Shown: in pieces, positions 18,242 to 25,572 of the stretch
Layout: every line of letters starts with the position of its first letter
Numbering within the stretch: position 1 is the first letter of the stretch
Assembly: GCA_017555825.1 (NCBI GenBank)
Contig: JAFZFQ010000015.1
Coordinates: 1-47,226 of the forward strand
Source of the DNA: Bacteroidaceae bacterium
Lineage (GTDB): Bacteria; Bacteroidota; Bacteroidia; Bacteroidales; Barnesiellaceae_A
DNA: 47,226 nt
Direction of reading: 5' to 3'
Translations under genes and position numbers: made by a program
The notes under the pieces: model-generated
What the model was told of the DNA's origin: nothing
What the model saw: only the letters and a program-made list of their open reading frames with translations
The model's database searches: none

Positions 18242-18289
18242 AAAAATAAGACAATATCACGAGTATTATCTCTATGGCTATTGTCTTAT
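18242..18289 (-). terminator. Terminator of the tRNA-Arg array
   Basis: On the minus strand, ATAAGACAATA (18279-18289) pairs with TATTGTCTTAT (18246-18256) and a short T run follows at 18242-18246. It lies directly downstream of the last tRNA. Confidence 0.8.
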
Positions 18290-18296
18290 CTCTTTG

Positions 18297-18370
18297 TGAC
18301 TCCGACAGGATTCAAACCTGTAACCTTCTGATCCGTAGTCAGATGCTCTATTCAGTTGAGCTACGGAGCC
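18297..18370 (-). tRNA. tRNA-Arg(ACG), copy 3 in transcription order
   Basis: A 74-nt cloverleaf. The acceptor GGCTCCG pairs with CGGAGTC with one G-T wobble. The anticodon loop CTACGGA gives anticodon ACG (read as ICG, codons CGU/CGC/CGA), and the T-loop is TTTGAAT. No CCA is encoded. The body is identical to the copy at 18478-18551. Confidence 0.96.
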
Positions 18371-18393
18371 TCCTCCTTAAAATATTTTATCTG

Positions 18394-18467
18394 TGATCCC
18401 GACAGGATTCAAACCTGTAACCTTCTGATCCGTAGTCAGATGCTCTATTCAGTTAAGCTACGGGACC
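18394..18467 (-). tRNA. tRNA-Arg(ACG), copy 2, with altered acceptor stem
   Basis: A 74-nt cloverleaf with the same anticodon loop CTACGGA. The acceptor is GGTCCCG/CGGGATC: two adjacent base pairs are swapped relative to the flanking copies, yet pairing is kept on both sides. The D-stem has GCTT/GAGC instead of GCTC/GAGC, a wobble pair. It should be functional. Confidence 0.95.
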
Positions 18468-18477
18468 CCTTTGTTTG

Positions 18478-18551
18478 TGACTCCGACAGGATTCAAACCT
18501 GTAACCTTCTGATCCGTAGTCAGATGCTCTATTCAGTTGAGCTACGGAGCC
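18478..18551 (-). tRNA. tRNA-Arg(ACG), copy 1 in transcription order
   Basis: A 74-nt cloverleaf, GGCTCCG/CGGAGTC acceptor, anticodon ACG. It is the first of three tandem genes; the spacer to the next is 10 bp. A promoter lies 12 bp upstream. Confidence 0.96.
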
Positions 18552-18562
18552 AAACGCGGATG

Positions 18563-18594
18563 CAAAGGTAGGAATATTTTTTGAATTACAGCAA
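18563..18594 (-). promoter_or_regulatory. Promoter of the tRNA-Arg(ACG) array
   Basis: On the minus strand, TTG (18592-18594), 21 bp, TACCTTTG (18563-18570), ending 12 bp before the first tRNA base. Confidence 0.75.
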
Positions 18595-18661
18595 TTTTTC
18601 TACTCTTTTTTTAAAATAAAATATCAATCAACTGAAACTCAATACAATACACTACCACATT

Positions 18662-20977
18662 TTATTGAATAAACTTAGGTGCAAATAGCTGCACACCAAG
18701 GGTAACACCAAATGTCCACTGCGAAGTGGGTGCATTGCAGTAGTTGGTATACACGCTCAATGCTGCCCAGGGCAAAGAGTATACGACAGCAGCCTCTCCC
18801 ATAAAATGAATACCCTCGAATGCCTGCCCATAGTATGCCTTGCCATTGTCGTCTTGGTGTATGGCGTAGATGGGGGCAAATCCATAAAATTCGGTGCGCA
18901 ACTGCAAGTTGTTTATAATCTTCCAAATAGGCAATATACCCACGGCTATAAATTGGTTGGCACGGAATGCTGTATTAAATGCATTGAGGCTCGATGGTGT
19001 GGGTTGAAATGCGGGCGCTTGTATCAATGTTGCAGTGTAGTTCTCGCAAAATTGATTGTTGTTGTAGGCAAACTCGCCTCTCAATCCCAATGCAAAGGGC
19101 GAGTTGATAGGCAGATAGTAGTGTGCCGATGCGCGCAATTGAAAATAATAGTGAGCTATATCTTGTGGCGAGGACGTAGCAAGTGCAGGCTTGAAATGTT
19201 CTGTGCCAAATATATAGCTTGCTGTAGCTTGGAAGAAACCTCCGCTGGTTGGATAGTTGATATTGTCGAGCCAATTGGTCTCGATGTGTACCGAGGCCAT
19301 ACCCATGCTGTAGGTGCTCATGTCTCGCTCGTCGTTGTTATATTCGTTTACATTTGAGCGGAAGTAGCGATCTACCGAATATCCATATCCTGCCGAAAAC
19401 TCCAACTTGGCGCGACTTGCTATGGGCATACCCAGCGATAGTTTGGCATAATTTTCATTATCGGCTATGAATGTAGGGGTGTTGACGTCGTAAAAGAGCT
19501 TGAGTATCTTGTTGTAGTTTTGCATTTGGCTCACAATGAGTAGGCGCAAGTACATAGGATGGTTGCGACCTATATCCATGCGACTCGATATCATACCGGC
19601 TTGGTACGACTGTCCGAGGTAGATGCCGGCATCGAAGTCCAACGAATTGAGGCGCAAGGTGTGGTAATGTGCACCCAAGTATATCGAGTTGGCGTTGTGC
19701 GACGATAGGAAGCCACCCAATCCCACCGATATGCCCTCGCGACTCTTGGCTATAAGGTGCAGGTCGTAGAGTCCGGTCTGGGTGTTATAGTGTGCTTGCG
19801 GACGCAAGTCGGCAAGTTTTTGGGTCGACACATTGCGCAAGAAGCCTTGATATACCTCATCCATAGTCATAATGCTGTCGCGCGAATAGAACTGACGCAC
19901 GATATACTCCTTCTCGCTATTTTTCACACCTTCGATTGTGATGTCGTTGCTAAATCGCATTGCCGGCGTGCGACTCTTGAAGGCCTCGCGTTGTATGCGT
20001 CGTGTTTGGGGCGATACGCGACGGGTTATGCGTTGCTTTATAGAGTCGGCCATGGCGAGACCCTCGGCATAACCTTTTTCGTATATCGCTTGAGCCTTGG
20101 CAAAGTCGAACATGGTAAAGTCTTCGGTAGGACATGTCACCACAATGCCTTTTTCGGGGGCAATTGTGTAGTCGTTCTTCTGCATGATGAAGGTGAGAAG
20201 TTGCGATATAACGTCTTGCTCCTCAAGAGGCACTTGGGCTTTTTCGCCCGAGGCGAGTATACTACCTATCATAAAGTCGGGGTGAAACTCCTCCTCCATG
20301 GGTCGCACAGGAAAATTGTCGTATATACCACCGTCGTACATTACATTGCCATTGATAGTAATGGGCTTGAAAGCAACCGGAATACTCATGGATGCACGCA
20401 CTGCATCGCCCAGACTTCCCGAGGCAAACACCTCTTCGCGCTTGTTATTGACATTGGCTGCAATAGCGCGATATGGCACAAAGAGCTTGTTGAAGTCGCC
20501 TCGGCATTGGGCCGTATAGCGGTCAAACAGCTCCATGAAAGCAAAGTTCATGGCAAGGGGCGAAATGACGCTCTCGGGTATAATATTGTTGAGCATCGAC
20601 GAGGGTGTCTCGGTCGTATCGGGCCTTACTTGTCCGAGGTTGAAAGTTACTATTTCGGGTGTCTCCTCGGGTAGCAAAAAATAGTACAGTTGCTCCTTGG
20701 GTATGACGCCAAACGCCCAATCGAGAAACTCTTGCGAATTGAACACCTCCATCATCTCGTCTGGCGTATAACCCATGGCATACAGAGCGCCTACGATAGA
20801 GCCCATAGACGTACCTGTGATGTAGTCGATGGGTATATTATTCTCTTCAAGAGCCTTTATAAGACCTACGTGCGCTATACCTTTGGCTCCACCGCCACTC
20901 AGCACAAGGCCTATGGTTTGTGCCTGTGCAGCAACTACCGTGAGTATAATACAGAGTATAGTGAGTATTCGCTTCAT
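18662..20977 (-). CDS. Patatin-like phospholipase with C-terminal outer-membrane barrel
   Basis: The 771-residue protein begins with a signal peptide (about 1-19, ending AAQAQ). The patatin domain (about 20-230) has the oxyanion motif GGGAKG (28-33), the nucleophile Ser57 in GTSMGS, and the partner Asp216 in DGG, so the Ser-Asp dyad is intact. A POTRA-like stretch (about 325-400) follows, then a beta-rich BamA/surface-antigen-like barrel to the terminus ending LFAPKFIQ. This is the PlpD-like architecture, an outer-membrane-attached lipase whose substrate is probably phospholipid. It lies 37 bp downstream of the MBL-fold gene and is probably the last gene of an rsmG-led operon. Confidence 0.92.
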   Translation of the reverse strand: MKRILTILCIILTVVAAQAQTIGLVLSGGGAKGIAHVGLIKALEENNIPIDYITGTSMGSIVGALYAMGYTPDEMMEVFNSQEFLDWAFGVIPKEQLYYFLLPEETPEIVTFNLGQVRPDTTETPSSMLNNIIPESVISPLAMNFAFMELFDRYTAQCRGDFNKLFVPYRAIAANVNNKREEVFASGSLGDAVRASMSIPVAFKPITINGNVMYDGGIYDNFPVRPMEEEFHPDFMIGSILASGEKAQVPLEEQDVISQLLTFIMQKNDYTIAPEKGIVVTCPTEDFTMFDFAKAQAIYEKGYAEGLAMADSIKQRITRRVSPQTRRIQREAFKSRTPAMRFSNDITIEGVKNSEKEYIVRQFYSRDSIMTMDEVYQGFLRNVSTQKLADLRPQAHYNTQTGLYDLHLIAKSREGISVGLGGFLSSHNANSIYLGAHYHTLRLNSLDFDAGIYLGQSYQAGMISSRMDIGRNHPMYLRLLIVSQMQNYNKILKLFYDVNTPTFIADNENYAKLSLGMPIASRAKLEFSAGYGYSVDRYFRSNVNEYNNDERDMSTYSMGMASVHIETNWLDNINYPTSGGFFQATASYIFGTEHFKPALATSSPQDIAHYYFQLRASAHYYLPINSPFALGLRGEFAYNNNQFCENYTATLIQAPAFQPTPSSLNAFNTAFRANQFIAVGILPIWKIINNLQLRTEFYGFAPIYAIHQDDNGKAYYGQAFEGIHFMGEAAVVYSLPWAALSVYTNYCNAPTSQWTFGVTLGVQLFAPKFIQ

Positions 20978-21014
20978 TGTCTCATTATATGTAAGTCCTA
21001 TAATCTATATATAT

Positions 21015-21656
21015 CTATTGCAAGAAGGGGTTGCTCTTTATCTCTTGCGCAATGGTTGTCTCGGGACCATGTCCGGGGTATGCTACGGTGTCACCGGGCA
21101 GAGTGAAGAGTTGGGCGCGTATCGAGGCCAACAATTCGTCAAAGTCTCCTCCGGGCAAATCGGTGCGACCGATACTACCGGCAAAGAGTGCGTCGCCACA
21201 GAATACACAACCCGACTCGGGCAAGTAGTAGGCAAGACTACCCTTTGAGTGGCCGGGCACTTGTCGCACCTCGATAGGCTCGCTTCCCAGGTAGAGGGTA
21301 TCGCCGGCTTTCAAGTAATTGCCCACGGGTATAGGCTGTTCGGGCAGCGGTGTGCCATACATATCGGCGTGCAACGACATAGCTTCGAGCAAGAACTCAT
21401 CGTCCTTGCATGCCGACACCGGCACATTGTAGGTACGAGCCACAAAGGGTGCACCGAAGTAGTGGTCGAGGTGCAAGTGTGTGAGAAGTAGGTATTTCAC
21501 TTTCAAGTTGTTCTTGCTTATAAAGTTTTCCAATACCTGACGCTCGCGACTGTAGTAGCATCCGGGGTCTATAATGGCACATTCGAGGCTTGCCTCGTCC
21601 CATATTACGAAGGTCGATTCTTGAAATGCGCTGAACGAAAATTGTGAAATCTTCAT
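21015..21656 (-). CDS. MBL-fold metallo-hydrolase, glyoxalase II-like
   Basis: The 213-residue protein has the metal motif THLHLDH (H60, H62, D64, H65), then PGHSKGSLAYY, FCGDALFAG and a final histidine in YPGHGPETT. This matches the small glyoxalase-II-like hydrolases (YcbL type) that bind two zinc or iron ions. The substrate is probably a thioester such as S-lactoylglutathione or a related compound, but the true substrate in Bacteroidales is unclear. It starts 23 bp after the rsmG stop. Confidence 0.9.
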   Translation of the reverse strand: MKISQFSFSAFQESTFVIWDEASLECAIIDPGCYYSRERQVLENFISKNNLKVKYLLLTHLHLDHYFGAPFVARTYNVPVSACKDDEFLLEAMSLHADMYGTPLPEQPIPVGNYLKAGDTLYLGSEPIEVRQVPGHSKGSLAYYLPESGCVFCGDALFAGSIGRTDLPGGDFDELLASIRAQLFTLPGDTVAYPGHGPETTIAQEIKSNPFLQ

Positions 21657-21679
21657 GTATCTATGCGATTGAATGATTT

Positions 21680-22303
21680 TTATATCTGTACATATAACAC
21701 TTTCTTGGTCTCGAAAAACTCCTCCTCAAAGAAATCTTTCAAATCGAAGTCCAAGAGGCGCTTGCGCAAGGGAGCCATTTCGCCCTCCAAGTTGCCACCC
21801 TTGAGGCATATCAAGCCGTTGGCCATGGCATTGCGTTGCTTGGTCGATATATTCTTGCGCACCAACTTCTCCAGGTCGGTAAGGGGCATTACGGCGCGAC
21901 TGATGGCAAAGTCAAACTTTTGTTTTTCCTCCTCAATACCTGCGTGACGGAAGGTAACGTTTGTGAGTCCTATTGCCGAGGCTATCTCGGTGGCAACACG
22001 CACCTTCTTGCCTATGCGGTCGATGAGGTGAAACTGACAGTTGGGAAACATTATAGCCAACGGAATACCCGGGAAACCACCACCTGTACCCACATCTACC
22101 AACGTAGTGTTGTCGGTAAATTGTATCACCTTGGCAATACCCAGCGAGTGCAAGATGTGGTGCTCGTAGAGGTTGTCGATATCCTTGCGCGATATAACAT
22201 TTATCTTGGCATTCCACTCGGGATAGAGTGTACCCAATGCAGTGAATTGCTCCTTTTGTCGCTCAGTGAGCGCAGGAAAATATTTCTCAATAATTTCTAT
22301 CAT
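21680..22303 (-). CDS. rsmG: 16S rRNA (guanine-N7)-methyltransferase RsmG
   Basis: RsmG methylates G527 (E. coli numbering) of 16S rRNA, and loss gives low-level streptomycin resistance. The 207-residue protein opens MIEIIEKYFPALTERQ. It has the SAM-binding motif VDVGTGGGFPGIPLA and the downstream ISRAVMPL segment. The reading frame extends 57 codons further upstream, but those residues run across the promoter region and match no family feature; the ATG at 22303 is the family start. It diverges from rmuC across 106 bp. Confidence 0.94.
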   Translation of the reverse strand: MIEIIEKYFPALTERQKEQFTALGTLYPEWNAKINVISRKDIDNLYEHHILHSLGIAKVIQFTDNTTLVDVGTGGGFPGIPLAIMFPNCQFHLIDRIGKKVRVATEIASAIGLTNVTFRHAGIEEEKQKFDFAISRAVMPLTDLEKLVRKNISTKQRNAMANGLICLKGGNLEGEMAPLRKRLLDFDLKDFFEEEFFETKKVLYVQI

Positions 22304-22333
22304 GATATACTGTAGTTTTATCCTAATTTTGCT

Positions 22334-22341
22334 CAAAGATA
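22334..22341 (-). promoter_or_regulatory. -7 element of the rsmG operon
   Basis: TATCTTTG on the minus strand, 30 bases before the rsmG ATG. I see no TTG at the usual -33 position. Confidence 0.55.
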
Positions 22342-22374
22342 ATACGAAAACTGCGATAATAGGAAAAAAATTAC

Positions 22375-22382
22375 TAACTTTA
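22375..22382 (+). promoter_or_regulatory. Possible -7 element of rmuC
   Basis: TAACTTTA fits TAnnTTTG in all but the last base and lies 27 bases before the rmuC ATG. No -33 TTG is evident. Confidence 0.35.
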
Positions 22383-22409
22383 TCATCGCAAACTATAAAT
22401 GTACCAAGT

Positions 22410-23960
22410 ATGGAAATAATAATATATGTATTGATAGCCCTCGTGGTGGGTGTGGTGGTTACTTTTTTGGCCATGCGATTGCGTTATGACAAAGGTGTGT
22501 CGGAACAGGTGCGTGCTGCCGATCGATTGCTCGCAGAGCTGCAAGCCGCACAAGGAGAGTTGGCGCGTGTGAAGGGCGAACTTGCCGAGGCGCGTGCTTC
22601 GCTTGCACAGCTCGATGCCGAGAACGACACCTTGCGCAACACTATGGCCCGCCTCGATGCCGAGAAGCGTGCTGTGGAGCAACGCAATGCCGAGCAGACA
22701 CAACTGCTGGAGCAAGCATCTAAACGTTGCGACGAGTTGTTGCTCGATATTACTGCGTGCAAGGAGCAAAAGGCTCGTATCGATGCCGAGTACAATGCCC
22801 TGCAAGAGAAACTCGACACCCAAAAGGTAGAGATGGAAAAGCTACACAAACTCTCATTGGAACAGTTCAAGAATATGGCTTCGGATATTATGGACGAGAA
22901 GACTCGCGCTTTCAAGGAGATGAGTGGCGAAAACCTCAAGACTATATTGGAACCCCTCAACCGCGACATTGAGGGCTTCAAGAAGCAAGTGACCGAATGC
23001 TACGAAACCGAAAATAAGGAGCGCACCTCGCTACAAGAACAGATACGCCAGCTTGCCCAACAAAACGAGCAGATGCGTCGCGAGGCCGACAAGTTGTCGA
23101 GCGCCTTGCGTGGTGGCACAAAAGTGCAGGGCGATTGGGGCGAAATGATATTGCACAATATACTGCAACAATCGGGCTTACGTGAGGGTGAGGACTTCAA
23201 GGTGCAAAAGAGCGTAGATGCCGTGGGCGACAACAAGCGTCCCGATGCCGTGTTGCACTTCCCCAACCACAACGACCTTATTATCGACTCGAAAGTATCG
23301 TTTACCGCCTACGACAGCTATATGCATGCCGATACCGACGAAGCTCGCAAACAGTATGCACGCCAGCACCTCGACTCGGTGTATAATCATGTGCGCCAAC
23401 TCGCCGAGCGCGACTACTCTTCGCGCAACAAGTTGTCGTACGACTTTGTCATTATGTTTATTCCCATCGAGTCGATGTTCCTCTTGGCACTCGACGAGGC
23501 CCGTGCACAAGGTCGCAACCTCTGGAATGAGGCCTACGAGCGTCGTGTTATCATCATGACACCCACCAACCTCGTGTTGGCTGTGCGCCTCTTGCAAGAT
23601 ATGTGGCGACAACAACGCCTCGAAGCCAACATACGCGCCATCAAGGAGCGTGCCGAGAAGATGTATGTACAGTTTGCTTCTTTTGCTACCGATATAGATG
23701 CCGTGCGACAAAGCCTGTCATCGGCACTCGATTCGTGCGACTCGGCACGTCGTCGCCTCACATCGGGCAACGACAACCTTATCCTACAGTTTGAGAAAAT
23801 GCGTCGTCTGGGGCTTGAGCCTAAGAAGTTGGGTAAAGTAGCCGCGCAAAAGAGTTGGCAACTATTGCAAGAAGAGGCCGGTGTTACCCAAGAGAGCATT
23901 ACTACCGACAATGATACACCAACAGCTTCGCTACAGCAAGAAAACTCTACAGCAGAATAA
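22410..23960 (+). CDS. rmuC: DNA recombination protein RmuC
   Basis: The 516-residue protein has an N-terminal membrane anchor (about 3-22), then a long coiled coil (about 25-195) rich in A, E and L heptads. The RmuC domain follows (about 230-460), with DWGEMILHNILQQSGL, KRPDAVLHFPN and the nuclease-like DLIIDSKVSFTAY. RmuC limits inversions at short inverted repeats and is thought to be a PD-(D/E)XK-type nuclease. The ATG at 22410 gives the standard membrane start. A longer frame from 22242 overlaps rsmG and is rejected. Confidence 0.95.
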   Translation: MEIIIYVLIALVVGVVVTFLAMRLRYDKGVSEQVRAADRLLAELQAAQGELARVKGELAEARASLAQLDAENDTLRNTMARLDAEKRAVEQRNAEQTQLLEQASKRCDELLLDITACKEQKARIDAEYNALQEKLDTQKVEMEKLHKLSLEQFKNMASDIMDEKTRAFKEMSGENLKTILEPLNRDIEGFKKQVTECYETENKERTSLQEQIRQLAQQNEQMRREADKLSSALRGGTKVQGDWGEMILHNILQQSGLREGEDFKVQKSVDAVGDNKRPDAVLHFPNHNDLIIDSKVSFTAYDSYMHADTDEARKQYARQHLDSVYNHVRQLAERDYSSRNKLSYDFVIMFIPIESMFLLALDEARAQGRNLWNEAYERRVIIMTPTNLVLAVRLLQDMWRQQRLEANIRAIKERAEKMYVQFASFATDIDAVRQSLSSALDSCDSARRRLTSGNDNLILQFEKMRRLGLEPKKLGKVAAQKSWQLLQEEAGVTQESITTDNDTPTASLQQENSTAE

Positions 23961-24031
23961 TTTGATAGATACGACACCCCAATTATTTCTATAAGAAGCT
24001 AAAGGAAGTCTCAAAACAATCATAAAAAGAG

Positions 24032-24078
24032 AACAAGGGCGCATCACAATCGAGACCGTGATGCGCCCTTGTTTATTG
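24032..24078. terminator. Bidirectional terminator between rmuC and the C_GCAxxG_C_C gene
   Basis: The exact 16-bp arms at 24032-24047 and 24058-24073 are GC-rich with AACAAG/CTTGTT ends and a 10-base loop. The two genes converge here. Confidence 0.85.
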
Positions 24079-24092
24079 ACATTGCTTTACGA

Positions 24093-24575
24093 TTACTTCA
24101 TATCGCCATTGAGATACTCGCCCACCATGCGAGCCGAGAGAGCAACATACTCCGAGCAAGGACGACGCTTGTAGTAATCGGGGGTGCGCTCCTCGGGCAC
24201 AGGTGCATCCTTCTGTTGCTTCAAGCCCAATAGTTCGCGACACACAATACTACCACACTCGCCTCTGTAACGCTCGGCCAATAGTTGTACACCACTATAT
24301 ATATGTGTGCGCGCATCACGGTCGGTAACAGGAGCGCCTCGATGAGCCGCACTACTTACCATAAACATACCACTTACAGCACCACACACCTCGCGTAGGC
24401 GTCCCATACCACCACCCAAGGGTTGCACAAGTGCAGCCAAGGTATCAGGGTCTTGACCCAACACATCGGCATAGGCCACCACTACGGCTTGTGAGCAATT
24501 ATAACCGTGCTCAAAGAGCTCACGTGCACGTGCAGCACGAGCCTCTACATCTATATTCAACTTTTGCGTTTCCAT
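24093..24575 (-). CDS. C_GCAxxG_C_C family protein
   Basis: This 160-residue protein carries the family's spaced cysteines: GYNCSQAV near 25, REVCGAVSG near 63, ECGSIVCRELLG near 107-111, and RPCSEYV near 139. The family name comes from that pattern. It is presumed to bind a metal or redox centre and often sits near redox genes, but no reaction is established. It begins 6 bp after the ung stop and is almost certainly cotranscribed with it. No signal peptide is present. Confidence 0.88.
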   Translation of the reverse strand: METQKLNIDVEARAARARELFEHGYNCSQAVVVAYADVLGQDPDTLAALVQPLGGGMGRLREVCGAVSGMFMVSSAAHRGAPVTDRDARTHIYSGVQLLAERYRGECGSIVCRELLGLKQQKDAPVPEERTPDYYKRRPCSEYVALSARMVGEYLNGDMK

Positions 24576-24581
24576 ATTCTT

Positions 24582-25244
24582 CTACCATTCAATAGGTTTA
24601 TATCCATGTTGCACCAAGTAATTATTGGCGCTACTGAAGTGCTTGTTTCCAAAAAATCCACGATAGGCCGATAGAGGCGAAGGGTGTGGCGATTGCAACA
24701 CGCAATGGCGATTGCGGTCGATAAATGCGCCCTTACGTTGCGCATAAGAACCCCACAAGATGAACACAATATGCTCACGCTCCAAAGCCAAACGACGAAT
24801 AACAGCATCGGTAAACGTCTCCCAACCTTTGTTTTGATGCGAGCCGGCCTGATGCGCACGCACCGTGAGTGTAGCATTGAGCAAGAGCACGCCTTGCTGC
24901 GCCCAACGCATGAGGTTGCCACTACGAGGCATAGGCTTGCCCATGTCGCTCTCTATCTCCTTAAAGATATTGACCAACGAAGGCGGAAACTGCACGCCAT
25001 CATTTACCGAGAAACACAATCCATGCGCTTGCCCCGGCTCATGATAGGGGTCTTGACCCAAAATCACCACACGCACCTGTTCGAAAGGACAAGCATCGAA
25101 AGCAGCAAACATTTCGTTACCCGGAGGATAAACCACCCCCGAAGCATACTCATTGCGCACAAATTGGGTAAGGTTGGCAAAATAGGGTTTGTCAAACTCT
25201 TCTTGCAAACGAGTTTTCCAACTCTCTTCTATGCGTACATTCAT
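24582..25244 (-). CDS. ung: Uracil-DNA glycosylase
   Basis: Ung removes uracil from DNA in base excision repair. The 220-residue protein has the catalytic GQDPYHEPGQAHGL motif (D65 as water-activating aspartate), the uracil-binding FILWGSYA segment and the leucine-loop HPSPLSAYRGFFG. The length is normal. It leads a two-gene unit with the C_GCAxxG_C_C gene and has a promoter that overlaps the one for the divergent tRNA. Confidence 0.97.
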   Translation of the reverse strand: MNVRIEESWKTRLQEEFDKPYFANLTQFVRNEYASGVVYPPGNEMFAAFDACPFEQVRVVILGQDPYHEPGQAHGLCFSVNDGVQFPPSLVNIFKEIESDMGKPMPRSGNLMRWAQQGVLLLNATLTVRAHQAGSHQNKGWETFTDAVIRRLALEREHIVFILWGSYAQRKGAFIDRNRHCVLQSPHPSPLSAYRGFFGNKHFSSANNYLVQHGYKPIEW

Positions 25245-25319
25245 ATTACAAGACTAAAAAATTCACCATCAATCTATGTGCACAGCTACATCGAATATAT
25301 CACAATGCGACGCACACAC

Positions 25320-25350
25320 TTGCAAAGCTACAAAATAATTAGTACTTTTG
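25320..25350 (+). promoter_or_regulatory. Promoter of tRNA-Arg(CCG)
   Basis: TTG (25320-25322), 20 bp, TACTTTTG (25343-25350). It ends 34 bp before the tRNA and occupies almost the same DNA as the ung promoter on the other strand. Confidence 0.8.
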
Positions 25351-25353
25351 CAA
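25323..25353 (-). promoter_or_regulatory. Promoter of ung, face to face with the tRNA promoter
   Basis: On the minus strand, TTG (25351-25353), 20 bp, TAGCTTTG (25323-25330). The leader to the ung ATG is about 72 nt. Each promoter's -33 box abuts the other's -7 box. Confidence 0.7.
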
Positions 25354-25384
25354 CACTATACACACATACAGTGTATGCACCCAT

Positions 25385-25456
25385 GCTCCCATAGTTCAAT
25401 GGATAGAATACCGGATTCCGGTTCCGACGATTGGGGTTCGACTCCCCATGGGAGTA
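25385..25456 (+). tRNA. tRNA-Arg(CCG)
   Basis: A 72-nt cloverleaf. The acceptor GCTCCCA pairs with TGGGAGT with a G-T first pair. The anticodon loop TTCCGGT gives CCG (codon CGG), and the T-arm is TGGGG/CCCCA with loop TTCGACT. The outermost anticodon-stem pair is a C-A mismatch. No CCA is encoded. Confidence 0.93.
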
Positions 25457-25462
25457 CTGTTT

Positions 25463-25502
25463 AAGCACGACTCGCCATCGCAGGGAGTCGTGCTTATTTT
25501 AT
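25463..25502 (+). terminator. Terminator of tRNA-Arg(CCG)
   Basis: AAGCACGACTC (25463-25473) pairs with GAGTCGTGCTT (25485-25495) and ATTTT follows. Confidence 0.82.
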
Positions 25503-25515
25503 ACCCCTTATAAAG

Positions 25516-25554
25516 CACAAGAGGTTGCAACCTTGATGGATGCAACCTCTTGTG
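25516..25554 (-). terminator. Possible terminator of the M3 peptidase gene
   Basis: The exact 14-bp arms at 25516-25529 and 25541-25554 have an 11-base loop, directly downstream of the peptidase stop. The T run after the stem is weak, so it may act as an mRNA-end stabiliser instead. Confidence 0.5.
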
Positions 25555-25572
25555 TGTCTATAGAGTTATATC

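Noticed and set aside
18297..18551. Three near-identical direct repeats with short spacers, CRISPR-like at first sight
   Set aside because: Each repeat folds as a complete tRNA-Arg(ACG) cloverleaf, and the spacers are only 10 and 23 bp.
18356..18571. A 71-codon frame with an internal protein repeat (CNLLIRSQMLYSV)
   Set aside because: It is an artefact of reading antisense through two tRNA genes.
22304..22474. A 57-codon N-terminal extension of RsmG
   Set aside because: It crosses the divergent promoter region and the start of rmuC, and does not match the family.
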